Shown: positions 48,102 through 59,788 of the stretch, piece after piece
Layout: the number at the start of each line of letters is the position of its first letter
Position numbering within the stretch: the first letter of the stretch is position 1
Assembly (NCBI GenBank): GCA_012064385.1
Contig: QRDG01001723.1
Span: 124,001-188,000, forward strand
DNA length: 64,000 nucleotides
Source: Puccinellia tenuiflora
Taxonomy: Eukaryota; Streptophyta; Magnoliopsida; Poales; Poaceae
Direction of reading: 5' to 3'
Notes under the pieces: generated by a model
Told to the model about the DNA's origin: nothing
Seen by the model: only the letters and a program-made list of their open reading frames with translations
Database searches by the model: none
Translations under genes and position numbers: made by a program

Positions 48102-49020
48102 CATCTGAACTTGTTTTCTCCAAGTTCCAAAACCGGACCGGTTTCCTAAAGTATTTACGAAAACTGCCTAGTCAGCCCACCTCACGGAAGGCGTCCTCAA
48201 TGAAAGGGTCCTTGCGTGGGACCTTGTCAGAAAGGTAGGTGTATGGCATGGCATGTCCCTTGCTTGTGAACTTGTTTAGTAGGGCGGGTTGATCAGGAGA
48301 TCCCATTTTGTATGTATATTTACTACTGCATCCTTAGAAATTGATTATGATATTGTGTTATTTGGTAGCTTACATATTTATGTTAAGAGAACTTTGACTA
48401 TGCCACAATTTCATGATGGTTTTTCCTACAACATTGATGGGTTGATGCAGCAATAAGGATGCAAAGTGTTGTTTTCGATTGTGTTTCTCATACTGTAGTG
48501 AGCATGTGTCATTTCTAACATCCCTTCTAACACGCCTGCTCAAGTATGTGTTAGATCAAACATAACTTTATCTGTTTGCACAAATATTGTGTCTTATTGC
48601 CAAACTAAAGACTTGGGTGATGTATCAACATTAATGCAGTTCTTATATTTTGTAAACACCTCGTGACCGTGATCAGTTTGACCTTATCGGAATGTCGGGT
48701 CTGCGAACTCAACATCAGGGATGTGAGACACCCCCTTTTTGGTTCGGTAGTGGGCACTAACACACTCCAAACTTTCTCTCAAAGACAGCACGGTTTTACC
48801 CAGGTTCAGGCCGTTCGGAAGGGTATAACCCTGCTTCCAGCTAATATGTGATGTGGGTGTAACACGGTTACAAAGATGAACTCTCCTTGCCGGGATCGAG
48901 CCTCGCCAAGGTGAGAGAGCAATAGCTTCTGCATGTTATCTTGTGGCTATCTCCCTCTACTCGAGCTAGCCAAATGACCAATCTGGAACATCTAACTTTT
49001 CCAACCCTTTTGTACGTAGC
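48102..49020. other. 3' flank of gene B and an LTR-like fragment
   Basis: 48110-48690 is duplicated after the pseudogene at about 51200-51670. 48700-49020 contains ggttttacccaggttcaggc and gggtataaccctgcttcc, resembling pieces of Triticeae LTRs, without visible ends. Confidence 0.4.
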
Positions 49021-49029
49021 CATGGACCT

Positions 49030-51670
49030 TCTTTTATACGTGCAACAGGTCGTCACAGAGGCCACAAATGAACTAAAATTTTGATACCCATTTGCACTTG
49101 CTTACCAACATATGGTTACTGAGTGTAACACCCCGGCCCACCCCCGGGCCGGGCCTGTCATCCCTGGCAGCTCTCTAGGATCTAGACTGCCCCCACAGAT
49201 CAACACTAGTCTTTTCTGCGCACTTTGTCCTCACTCGTGTGCACCCGGGAAGGACTTCCTGATGGCGTGGATCACACGTTCGCTGGGAGACCCCAAGAGT
49301 AAGGTATGATGCAGCAAAGCGGCAGTTTTCCCTTGATTACAAAACCAAGGTTGGTAGATCCAGTAGGACTTGGAGAAGGCTTAGCGAGGTGTCAATCTAC
49401 TCTCGCACTTGTAGATCAACGCGGACCTACACACAATCACAAACAAGTACTTTGCCCCAACGAAAACAAAGAGGTTGTCAATCTCTCCGGCTTGCCGAAC
49501 ATAAAGAATTAAATGTGCAAGTGTAAAATATGAAGAGAGTGAAATAGGACCGGCAAGTAAATGATGATGAAAAGCTATAAAAACGGTTATAAGCAATGTA
49601 GAAAAATAGGACCGGGATCCACAGTTCACTAGAGGTGTCTCTCCAAAAGATATACATGATGGGTAAACAAATTACAGCATGGCAATTGACAGAATTATGG
49701 GCGCATAGCAATGCTATCATAAAACAATATAGTTCATCGTTTCATCTAATATGGGCATTACGTTAAAATACATAGACCGTTTTCCAACTGTATCTATGAC
49801 TAATAATCCACCCTGGGATCGTTATCCAGCATGTCACCGAAAAGTATTAAGTTGCAAGCAGCAGATCATTACAATAAGAAAAGTGCATAATGTAAGCAAT
49901 GTAAATAACACGGGCAAATCACACCGCTATTTTCTCCCTAGTGACAACAGCACATCTCTAGCCTTAACCGTTCCTGTCACCGAACTCAGAGAAGAGAGGC
50001 ATGAACCCATACAACACTAATAATTACTTGGCCAAAGCATCCACTAGCATCGGAGAGCATGCAAGATCATAGATAAAACATAACACAAAGATGAACAAAA
50101 GTAATGACTTCCACAATTCATCGGATCCATGCAAACATAATCATGTAGCAGTTACAAATAATATCATGATAGGCAGCTCACAAGATCTAAACAATGGAGT
50201 ACAAGGAGGAGAGACAACCATCTAGCTACTGCTATGGACCTGTAGTCCCGTGGTGGACTACTCACACATCACTCCGGAGGCAGGCATGGTGGTGTAGATG
50301 GCTCCGGTGTCGATTCCCCTCTCCGGCAGGGTGCCGGGAAGAGCTGCAGAACCCTCCCGAAATAGGGTTGGAGATGGCAGCGACCTCGGACGTCTTCTGG
50401 AAATATGATTGGGCTCCCCTGTGTTTTTAGGTCAGGGGTGAATTTATAGGCGAAGAGGCAGCGCGAGGAGGCGAGGGAGCTTCCCAGGTGGGCCCCAGCC
50501 GCGGCCCTGCCCCTGGGCCGCGCCTGGGTGGCACCTGGAGGCTGGGTGCCTCCCCTCCGGCCATCCTTCGGGTTCCGTCTTCATCTCATATTGGAAATAA
50601 TTCCCGTAAATTATCAGCGTAGTCCGAGAAACTTCCCAGGACAACTTTTCTGAAACAAAACGACAGCAGAAAACAGGAACTGGCACTGGGCATCTTGTTA
50701 ATAGGTTAGTTCCATAAATCATGCCAAAATGATATAAAAACATTATAAAAACATGTGGCACTGATATATAAGCAAGCATGGAACATCAAAAATTATAGGT
50801 ACGTCGGAGACGTATCACTTCCCGGTCGGTCGCCCATCCTCAAATTGCTCTGAGCCTTCAGATAAGCTTCCAAAAAAGAAGTTGCAACTTGTTGATATGA
50901 GTATCCTATCAATCCTATTGAGCCCTAGGCCAGGATATCACACTAACCATGATCGCTTCAGGGGTGTGGCTAACGAGGCCAAAATTTGATGTGTGAGTAG
51001 ATGAGGGAAGACAATGATCTTATTGTCTACCGCGATCTAGCTTAACCCCACCATATTTTTCATGGCAAGAGTATCCAAATGACAACCTTTGATTTGATGG
51101 TCAGTATACTGGAAGATTCTTCTTCCTCTTCGATCAATGCTTCCAAAGGTGACCATGTCCTCACTTACATTTTTTACTCTGACCATGGCTAGATGAATAA
51201 AATGTAAACTTGTTTTCTTCAAGTTTCAAAACCAGACCCGCTTCCTAAAGTATTTACGGAAAATTCCAAGTCGGCCCACCTCACGGAAGACGTCCTCATC
51301 AATGAATTGTTGGAAAGTTAGTTGTCGGGCATGTCCCTTGCTTGCGAACTTACTTAGTAGGGCAGCTGGATTAGGAGATCCTAATTTTTATGCTACCGAA
51401 CTGCTGCCTATGGACTGATGCAGCAATAAGGATGCAAATTGTTCTTTGCGAGCAGTTGACTTTGTTTTGGATTGTGTTCTCGGAGTGTAGTGAGCCTGTG
51501 TCCTTTCTAACATCCATGCTCAAGTATCAGTTATTATTTGCTTGATCAAACCTAAGTATTATTATCTGTTTGCTCAGTATTGTGTCTTATTGCCAAATTA
51601 AATACTTGTGTGATGTATTAACATATATGCGGACCCACGTTGTTTGTGACCACAATCAAGTTGACCCTAT
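49030..51670 (+). pseudogene. Cluster pseudogene C: last-exon fragment of a gene B paralogue
   Basis: 49030-49123 matches the last intron of gene B (aaattttgatac, then cttaccaacatatggttact). After an inserted LTR the match resumes at about 50961 with the last exon (ggtgtggctaacgaggcc), its tail and 3' flank to about 51670. The copy is broken: one base too many after aacgaggccaaaa, in-frame stops, and no Lys-rich tail. No upstream exons are present. Confidence 0.7.
49124..50817 (-). mobile_element. Probable solo LTR inserted in pseudogene C
   Basis: On the minus strand it begins TGATACGTCTCCGACGTA, a start seen in many Triticeae LTRs, and ends GGGGTGTTACA, giving TG...CA ends. It splits the gene-B-like intron. 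The flanking pentamers (ctgag and cttcc) do not match, so the limits or the solo-LTR reading may be wrong. No coding region was found inside. Confidence 0.45.
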
Positions 51671-51679
51671 CGGGAGAAG

Positions 51680-53540
51680 CATGAACGTCTTCCTCCTGAC
51701 CACAATCATAGCTATCCAACTACCACCAATCACAATATCCGCTTTGTCGATAGACATCATAATGCAGTGCAACGCATGACAAATGGCAACACTAGATTTT
51801 TTTAATGTGGTTCTAAAATTTCTGTTTGGTCCGAAATGAACAACTCTTTGTGGAAGTTCATATCCCATCTAACTAGAGAATAATCCGAACCGAACTAGAA
51901 ATAGAATCAAATCTTGACCAGCTTTTTCCAATCGGTCAAAATCCCCAACCTTCGGGTAAAAATCCTAATAGATAGCAAAATCCTCCAACCTCCTAGCACA
52001 CGATCGCTCATGAGTCATGACATCCCACTCCACCATTTGTGTCGGCCAGCTCGCTAGATTCTCATCAAAGACATCTCTTCATTGTGGCCTTCATCACGTT
52101 TTGTCGGAGGAATCTTGTTGTCTATTCATTCCGTCTCCATGCTTCTTCCTGTTAGGAGTAGTTAGCATTCCTTAGGTAACACATTGTTAGCGTTATCTTT
52201 AACTCTTCTAAACGACTCAAACATTGTAACAATCGACATTGTAAACGACTGTTCAGACAATATAAAAGCTTGAGCAGATTATGAAACAAGCATCCACTCT
52301 TTCGTTCAATCTCTTTTTCTTCTCATGATATCACACACTTTCTCTATCGAGAGCATCAGGCCAAGAGAAAACAGGGAGAAAAAGAAAAGCAGCACATCGG
52401 ATTCGCGGCAGTAGTTCTCCGGTTGTACTGGAATACACACTTTGAATTTCCTATGTGTAGCAGACTAAATGAATGTCTAGGCACAACTAATCCATGAAAG
52501 AAATAAGAAAATAGCAATATGCAACTAAGAGAACCAGATCATGCTGATCAAGGGGATATGAAAGGGGAGCTGCGCTAGAAGGATCACATAACTTTGAGAG
52601 GGGGAATCTATCAAGCTTGATCAACCCTTAACTAACAATTCTAATGTGGGATGTTTGGTCAGGGGATGCAGAAATAGTGTTTCTGGATCCATACAAAAAA
52701 AAAACAAGACCGAGGGGGGAGACGCCACCCCGGCTTGTCATTAAGGTAGAAGTCTGACTCGAACCCGTGACCTGGCGCTTCAGCCTGCCGACCATATGGC
52801 CCGGAAGAGTTCACTTTCTGGAAGGCCTTTTGTTCTTCCTCACATTCATTATTTTGGCACAAGTTTTTTGGTTTCTCAAACAGAAATCCAAGGCATCCTA
52901 ATGAACGAAAGATTTTAACCTTGTTCCTACACATCCTGATCAAATCGATCAAGTACTTGTCATCTATCTTCATTATTCAACTTTTTGCTCAAAAGATGAA
53001 AAACAAAAACAAAAAGCTCTGTCCTTCCATCTCTTGGATAGATAGAGAGGGAGGGTAGAGGCCTTTGGTGTCCCATTCAGTGAAGAATTGGGGCTCTCAG
53101 CTTCACAATTACTAGTCAATACTTATCACTCCAGCTGCCATAGAAACATTTGACAGCCAGCAGCTTGTGTATTTCAAAGTTGCACACACGCAATACACTC
53201 TCTACCAACATTTATCAGCGGGAAAAAAGATTGAAACTCAACAAAAACTGTAAGGTCATAAATGTATCTAATGATCACGCAAGCGAGAATGGGTCATTTC
53301 AAGTTCACATAAATGACTACACCCTCTACAGCAGAAGCAGTACAAAGTCTTCAAACATCTTTTTTTAATATGTTGTTAATATCATCCTTGGTGCCGAGAA
53401 ATTTCTAATACAAAGAAATTACATGGACAGTTAGAGCAGAACCTCATCTTCAATGAGTCTCATGATATATCCTGTAGCATTTGTAATTATCTGAAATCTT
53501 CCGGCCAAACCAACTCCAACCCCCACACCCTGCTAGAGCT
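51680..53540. other. Intergenic DNA between the two arms of the cluster
   Basis: No gene was recognised apart from a SINE-like insert at about 52689-52805. The rest is AT-rich and featureless to my reading. Confidence 0.4.
52689..52805 (-). mobile_element. tRNA-derived SINE-like sequence
   Basis: On the minus strand a Pol III B-box-like GGGTTCGAGTC follows an A-box-like tggtcggcagg by the usual spacing, and the segment ends in cttgttttttttttgta. This resembles Au-type SINEs of grasses. It is too diverged to be a functional tRNA gene. No target duplication was identified. Confidence 0.5.
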
Positions 53541-53545
53541 GCTCC

Positions 53546-53857
53546 TTAGCTCTGTCCACACCCCAACTCCAAATTCACGTCCTTCTGGAGCTGCTCCTCA
53601 CCCACCTCAAAGTTCACGTCCTCGTCCTTCTGGGGCTGCTCCTCAGTTCTCCCCACACCCGCCTCCGCCTCCTCCTCCTCCAACCCCTCATCGTAATCCG
53701 CCTCCTCCTCCTCCACCACCACCTTATCGTACTCCACCTCCTCATCCTCATCCTCATCCTCGTCACCATCACCATACATGTCACCGGTCCTCATCCCCGT
53801 CACCGTCATCTTCCAGGAACTCTTCCCGATTAACAGATGTACTTGGAACATCCGCAA
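53546..53857 (-). CDS. Acidic low-complexity ORF, possible tail exon of the minus-strand cluster gene
   Basis: A 103-codon frame is very rich in Asp/Glu, with runs such as DGDEDEDEDEEVEYD and a repeated EEQxQKDxxVNxE motif. It lies about 0.9 kb downstream of the last confident exon of the two-module gene on the same strand. It could be its C-terminal exon (a possible donor ccaag|gttagt exists at 54834), a separate small gene, or chance coding by a GAN-rich repeat. Confidence 0.3.
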   Translation of the reverse strand: MRMFQVHLLIGKSSWKMTVTGMRTGDMYGDGDEDEDEDEEVEYDKVVVEEEEADYDEGLEEEEAEAGVGRTEEQPQKDEDVNFEVGEEQLQKDVNLELGCGQS

Positions 53858-53879
53858 GCTCTAGGTGCATATCAGAATA

Positions 53880-54790
53880 GTATAAGTGTTCAAGGTGTCG
53901 CTCTGGATCATCAATACCGATGTGGTGAGAGGTGCTCTCGTGCACTGCCCAAATATGGATAAACCCAACATTTGCTACACCCTGATCATCGGGTCATGCA
54001 TCCTGCACAAAAACAGAGTAAAGTATTAAATTAATGAGTTGAAACAAATTAATACAATGCTGGAAATTAATAATATTGAAAGACATAAAAACCACCAGTT
54101 TTATACATCAACAGACCATAACAACTCCCAGAACTGTATTCAGCAAATGATCCATTGCACAAATAATACTGAAAGACATAAATAACACCAGTTATATATA
54201 TCAACAGACCATAACAACTTCCACAACTGTATTCAGCCAACAAACAAAATCGATGTTTTAGGATGCATAAAAATCAACACATAGTAGCATAACTTATGAA
54301 GATAGTCTACCTTCGGATTGAACTTTATGCAACTAACTTCAGCATAGCAGAAATTCCCATTGCGTGAAGCAACGGGCTTCGATAATGGTTGTCAATCGCG
54401 GATTTACGGCAGTAATGTTTAGCGTGCAGAAACTACACTACCGTGTGGACGGGGATCCCCTGACGTGCGCAATTCTTCCTTTGAGTCACCGACGGGACAG
54501 TAAGGCCAAGTGGGAAAATAAAAATAAAAAAGGAACATATGATGTCCATCTATTGATCTTGCCATTACCGCGCGCCATATTTATACTTCCAAGTGAGGAG
54601 ACAATAAGAAATCAATACATGTTTCTAACACACCAGAAAATAAAATAGTGCAAAACAAAAACATGACTAGTATTTGCACCTGCACAAATACAATAACGAA
54701 TGTTCAGAAAGGAAAACAAAAAACATCATGTGCTAGCTAGTCACTTCTATGGTGAGTATTTTGCTTGGTCAGAAAGACCTATAATTATGT
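53880..54790. other. No gene recognised
   Basis: AT-rich DNA with an internal near-duplicate (about 54085-54130 and 54175-54235, both with ccagttatatatatcaacagaccataacaact-like sequence). If the acidic ORF belongs to the minus-strand gene, this is its last intron. Confidence 0.35.
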
Positions 54791-54794
54791 GCAC

Positions 54795-57700
54795 CTATAT
54801 GTCACCATTAAGAGAAAAGTATTTCCCACTAACCTTGGGAGAAGGAAAGGAAGACTGGTGCAATATGCTTGCCATAACATCCAAGGCTTTCATCCGAATC
54901 AAGCAGCAACCCTCAAGATCATGCGGCTCAGACAAGCTGAAGGTCACAAGCTTCTTCTCTCTCTTGATCCAATCACACATCTTCTTGGCCTCATTTGCCA
55001 TACCCTTCAATCCAAGACATTCACCAATTTGCAACCAGTGCCAATATGAGTAGGTAATTTATAGAAAAGAAATAATTATTTAAACTACGTTCATGCCTTA
55101 TAAACTGTACCGGACGGAGTACTTTGTTATGATAGTGATTTGTATCACATAAATCACATACTAGAAGAGTAATTAAGGGTCAAAGTCTTGTCTTAACGAA
55201 ATAAAATACGCCTTAATCATTCGAACAGAGGGAGTACATGTTAAAATTCAGCGCACTTTGGCAAGAGGCAGGATGCAGACAGGCACGTACCACCATCGCA
55301 GCACCGGCGTAAATAGATTGTTGTCCTTTGAGGTCCGCAAGGCCCAAGGCGCACATACGGATCACACTGCTCTGCAGGATGATGTCATCAAAAGGCTTAG
55401 CGCCATGCTTCATCAGCTCACATATCAGGTCAGCCTCCTTGGTGATACACTTGAAACCGAAGTTTTCAATCAGTCAAGAGACCATAGAAAGAATGAAACG
55501 AAATACCCTATATCCTACCCAAACTACTGCTTTACTGAAGGAGTGTGTGTATGAGCTGAGTTGGATAGAAACTAGTTGAAGCTATCCACTCGGACAAGTG
55601 AAAAAGTAAGCATAAGACTTGTGTTCATAAGGAAATAATCTTGTGCAAATTACTCCTACACCACTAGTCAATATAATGTATATGTTTGCCACATTAAATT
55701 AGAACCGAATCTCACAGCCCATAGCCTTCAAGGGTAACCATTGTTTAAAAAGCAGCAGATTAAGAATACCGGTTAATGGTGTATTACTGGAAATGCTTCT
55801 TGTCAACTTGCAAAAGAACTCAGCATAGATTGGCCATCAAAATAGGCAATGATTTCAACTACTATAAAACAGAAGTGTGGAGCCAAGACTGGAAACCTTG
55901 AAACGTGTAATTAATTCTTACTTCTTGTTATCAAAATTTGCACCTGTTTTTTTGCAGGACAGTGAGATGAAAAGGGTTTTCATTTTCTTGCCTCATTTAC
56001 GCTTATTTTAGTCACTAGGATTTAGTAGGACACATTAAAGACAGGAATAGAGTTCCAGTGGTACGGTACAAAAAAATTGTTTACGGTACAAAAAAGATGT
56101 CTGGTTTGGTTTGGTTTGTTTGGGCAAGGTAGGCACATACCACAAGAGCAACATCAGAAGGAGCAAATAATTCAACCCCTGTACCCCCTGTACTGCACAT
56201 TGAAAGTGCTAGCTCCTTGATAAGGCTACTGTGAATGATAGTACTGACTGGTAAGGTGTCATCCACACTACGTTTCACTCGAGTCTTCCACTCGGACAGG
56301 AGCTCCTTCTCCATCTTGAGACACTAGAAAAAAAATGAGTTTGATATATGGCAGTCCAAACAGTTCAGGTAGCAGTTAGGTAATCGATGGTTTATTAAAG
56401 AAGCAAGAGTGTTACTTACAGATTTGGCAAGAGCAGCACCCAAGTAAGCGCTACTGACAATTCTTGAATCATCAGGATTTTGATCGGCAAGAGCACCAGA
56501 AACAAACTCAGAAGCATTGTGTTTGTAATACTCCTCGAGATAGCTGCGATAGTCGTCCCACTTGACAGAACCGGACAGTGGTAGCAGCCTTTTCCACCCC
56601 CATAGTTTCTCTAACCGATCTTCACCAACTTTAATCTTTTTCTCATACTGAGAATTCAATACATCTGAAATGCCACCCCTGGTGATAATACAGTGAAATT
56701 GTATAGTATCAGAATGCTTATTATCAAGAAATACAAACTAATTCTCTTAATACCACATATAGCTGATCAAGAAAGAATAAAAAACGAATGGAACATCCAT
56801 ACTGTGTGGTGTTTGCTGCTCCATCAGCAGTAATGCCATTCCCATCACCACCAGGACCATTTCTACTAGCAGGTAAGAAACTAATTCTCTTAATACCACA
56901 TATAGCTGATCAAGAAAGAATAAAAAATCAAGTAATAAAAAAAAAGGAACATCCATACCCTGTTATCTTTGCTGCTCCATCAGCAGTAATACCATTCCCA
57001 TCACCACCAGGACCATTTCTACTAGCAGGTAACAAACTAATTCTCTTAATACCACATATAGCTGATCAAGAAAGAATAAAAAACGAATGGAACATCCATA
57101 CCGTGTGGTGTTTGCTGCTCCATCAGCAGTAATACCATTCCCATCACCACCAGGACCATTTCTACTAGCAGGTAACAAACTAATTCTCTTAGTACCACAT
57201 ATAGCTGATCAAGAAAGAATTAAAAAAAAAAGGAACATCCATACCCTGTTATCTTTGCTGCTCCATCAGCAGTACGGCCATTCCCGTCACCACCAGGATC
57301 ATTTCTACTAGCAGGTAACAAACTAATTCTCTTAATACCGCATATAGGATATAGCTGCATCAAGAAAGCAAAAAAAACGAATAGAACATCCATACCCTGC
57401 GGTGTGTGCTGCTCCATCAGCAGTAATGCCATTCCCATCACCACCAGGACCATTTATACTAGCAGGTCCTTCCTTGTCAATCTCTTGCCCAGCAGCAGAA
57501 GACTCTTCAAGTATGTTGACCATAACATCCACGGTTTCGTACCGGACCATCTGGCAGTCCGAAATCTCAGCAGGTATGAGATCCGCAGAGAAATCAACGG
57601 GCTTGTTATTTTTACTCATCCACTCACACATCATTTCAGCCTCCTTTGCCATACCCTTAAAATGAAGCCACACATCAGTTTGCAGTTAGTGCCCATAAAA

Positions 57701-58999
57701 ACAAAATTGTGCAAAGTGCTGCTTGTAAGGCCAAATGTTTGGATGATCATATTAAGTTTCACAGAAGGGGTGTAGTGATCATCGATTTGACATACTGATA
57801 GATGGCAATATTAGGTGGGATTTTTAAGGCAGGCAATTACCAACATGACAGCGGAGGCAGCAGCAGACTTGTCCGAACTGCAGTTCATAAGTCTCAAGGC
57901 ACACATGCGTATCTCTCTGCCCTGGTTGATCAAGTAATCCTCATCAGGATCAGCGCCACACCTCAGCAACTGACACGTCAGGTCAGCCTCCTTCGCAATA
58001 CACTTCAAACGATCGTTTTGCATTAGTACAATGACAACTAATAAGTCAAGCAATAAAAAATCCAAAAGTAAGGCAAATTTGGGTGCCAATTTGTCCTTCA
58101 TAAAAAGAAAGCCACCAAGTTCCTCCTACAGGGTACCCAAAGATTTCAACTATTTTTCTTTACAGCGTATGCGCAAAGTTGGATAGTGGCAGTCCAAGCT
58201 ACCCACATGGATAACATAAGAACTGAAGAGACGGGACAAATCTACCCACAAGAAAAATGGCTGGTGTGTTATGTTACTGTGAGGTGAGGAACATACCAAC
58301 AAAGCGGCACCGAGATGATGAGAAGAGCTGCAACCCGTGCGGATGAACGTACTTACACGCTGGTGGATCAGGCAACTTAGAACGATCGATTGCCTCATCG
58401 TAAAAATTTCAGCAGATTTCATCATCCGCATCTTCAACTCAGACACCAGTTGCTCCTCGTTGTTTAGGCACTGCTTGAAACCACCATCAGACAGTCAGTC
58501 GTCAAAATTTAACTTTAGCAGCTAAAGGACGCTTCGGTAAGATAAGAAGATATATAAAGGTTTATTTACTTACAGTCTGAGCGAGAGCAGCTATGCTCCT
58601 AACTGCATCAACATTCCGACGGTGGTACTCTTCAAGGTATGCGTTGTAGTGCGACCACGACACCGAATCCCCCATCGGTAGCAGTCTGTCCCATCTCCAT
58701 AACCTCTCCACGAGATCTTGATCCAAAACCAAGAAATTTCGCACGCAAGTGAGAAGATTTGATCGATGAGCAACCATAACGAAACAGAGGAAAAAAGAAA
58801 GCATGAACGAAGTAGTACATGACACACTGTTTTGATTGATGCTAAATAAATAAAGTTTACTACCGTGGAACTTGACAAGATGTGGATGAGGCATCTCGTA
58901 TCTCGTAACTCTACCCTCCATCCGATCATCCTCCATCTCTTCGATGACAGTCGTAAAATAATCCCTCTCATCTGCTTCTAGTTGTTCCGTCGTAAACAT
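54795..58999 (-). CDS. Cluster gene D/E: probable two-module fusion joined by cassette exons
   Basis: Model on the minus strand, first module: 58999-58864, 58716-58574, 58470-58297, 58002-57841, 57655-57396. Then four 63-nt exons: 57307-57245, 57164-57102, 57021-56959, 56865-56803. Second module: 56678-56420, 56323-56141, 55449-55291, 55004-54795. The total is about 645 residues. Both modules show the Trp exon (LWRWDRLLP; LWGWKRLLP) and three units (CLNNEEQLVSEL, CIAKEADLTCQL, GMAKEAEMMCEW; CLKMEKELLSEW, CITKEADLICEL, GMANEAKKMCDW). The second module has no start exon of its own, and its first acceptor is in frame with the cassettes (phase 2), which argues for one gene. Two separate genes remain possible. 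The function is unknown. Confidence 0.6.
55107..55237. mobile_element. Stowaway-type MITE in the last intron of gene D/E
   Basis: It is bounded by taccggacggagtac and gaacagagggagtacatg, and the inverse of the right end reads gtactccctctgttcg, a typical Stowaway terminus. Confidence 0.6.
56745..57470 (-). repeat. 143-156 bp tandem array, each unit holding a 63-nt exon
   Basis: Five units repeat an exon-plus-intron block. The exon part starts after ctgctag, encodes RNGPGGDGNGITADGAA or a close variant, and ends before gtatggatg. The intron part has gatcagctatatgtgg. The first unit is fused to the end of exon 57655-57396; the other four are free-standing 63-nt exons. Two alternating exon endings occur (aagataacagg and aacaccacacg/a), suggesting that a two-unit block was duplicated. 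Confidence 0.85.
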
Positions 59000-59142
59000 G
59001 ATCGATCGTGGTCCAAAATTGCGGCGCCTCCTCCCGCAAGATCTGGTCTAGGGTTTCCTACCCGTCCGTCTGCAGGAATGAAAGGATGGGGAGCGGAGAG
59101 GGGAGCGTCTAGTCCTCTAGGGCTCTCGGCCAGAGCGGTGGT

Positions 59143-59788
59143 TTTTTTTTTTTTTTGAGTAAACTACTAGTAGTATATTAAACAGAATACCGTACAAGGA
59201 CCCATACAAGTAGAATACAGGACAAATACGGACGCAGACACAGCTGCAACCAAATTACAGAAAGGACCTCGTAGAAAACTAAGAAAGCACATAGATCCTC
59301 ATGGTCCTTCTTCCTCCCCACGACCACAGAGCTCGAAATCCTCGAAATGAAACTGTTGACAAAGACAAATCCGTCGCTTCCAAGGTCGCACCACGACGCA
59401 GGAGAAGCTTCTCGCCACAGGCGTTGAAGAGCCACAACAGAAACTAGCTCGCCGGAGCCAGAGTAGACGACGACGAAAGAGCATCGGCTGGGGACGCACC
59501 CCAAGCTTCCCATACGCCAGACCTGGGCCCAGCGGCGCCTCACCTCGACAGAGGTGGCCAGGTCCCTCTCCATGAACTCCCACCTCCCAGCAGCTGCAAC
59601 CACGAACCTGTCGCATCCAAATCCCCCCTCGCCACCACGGCCGGCCAGAGAAAGGGACGCCACAAGCCAACCTTGCCGTACTCCTCCACCCCGAAAGCTC
59701 CTGAACAGGCCACCGGAACCTCCGGCGACGAACGCCGGTGCCCAGCAACCCCACCCCCAGATCTTCCACAGCAAGATCAGAGCACACC
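59143..59788 (-). mobile_element. Poly(A)-tailed retroposon fragment (LINE-like 3' end)
   Basis: On the minus strand the segment ends in a run of about 17 A (T run at about 59141-59157), preceded by tagtagtttactc. A long minus-strand frame (59178-59837) crosses into the neighbouring element, so it is not a clean gene. Neither RT motifs nor a 5' end were found. It lies just upstream of the start of gene D/E. Confidence 0.45.
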
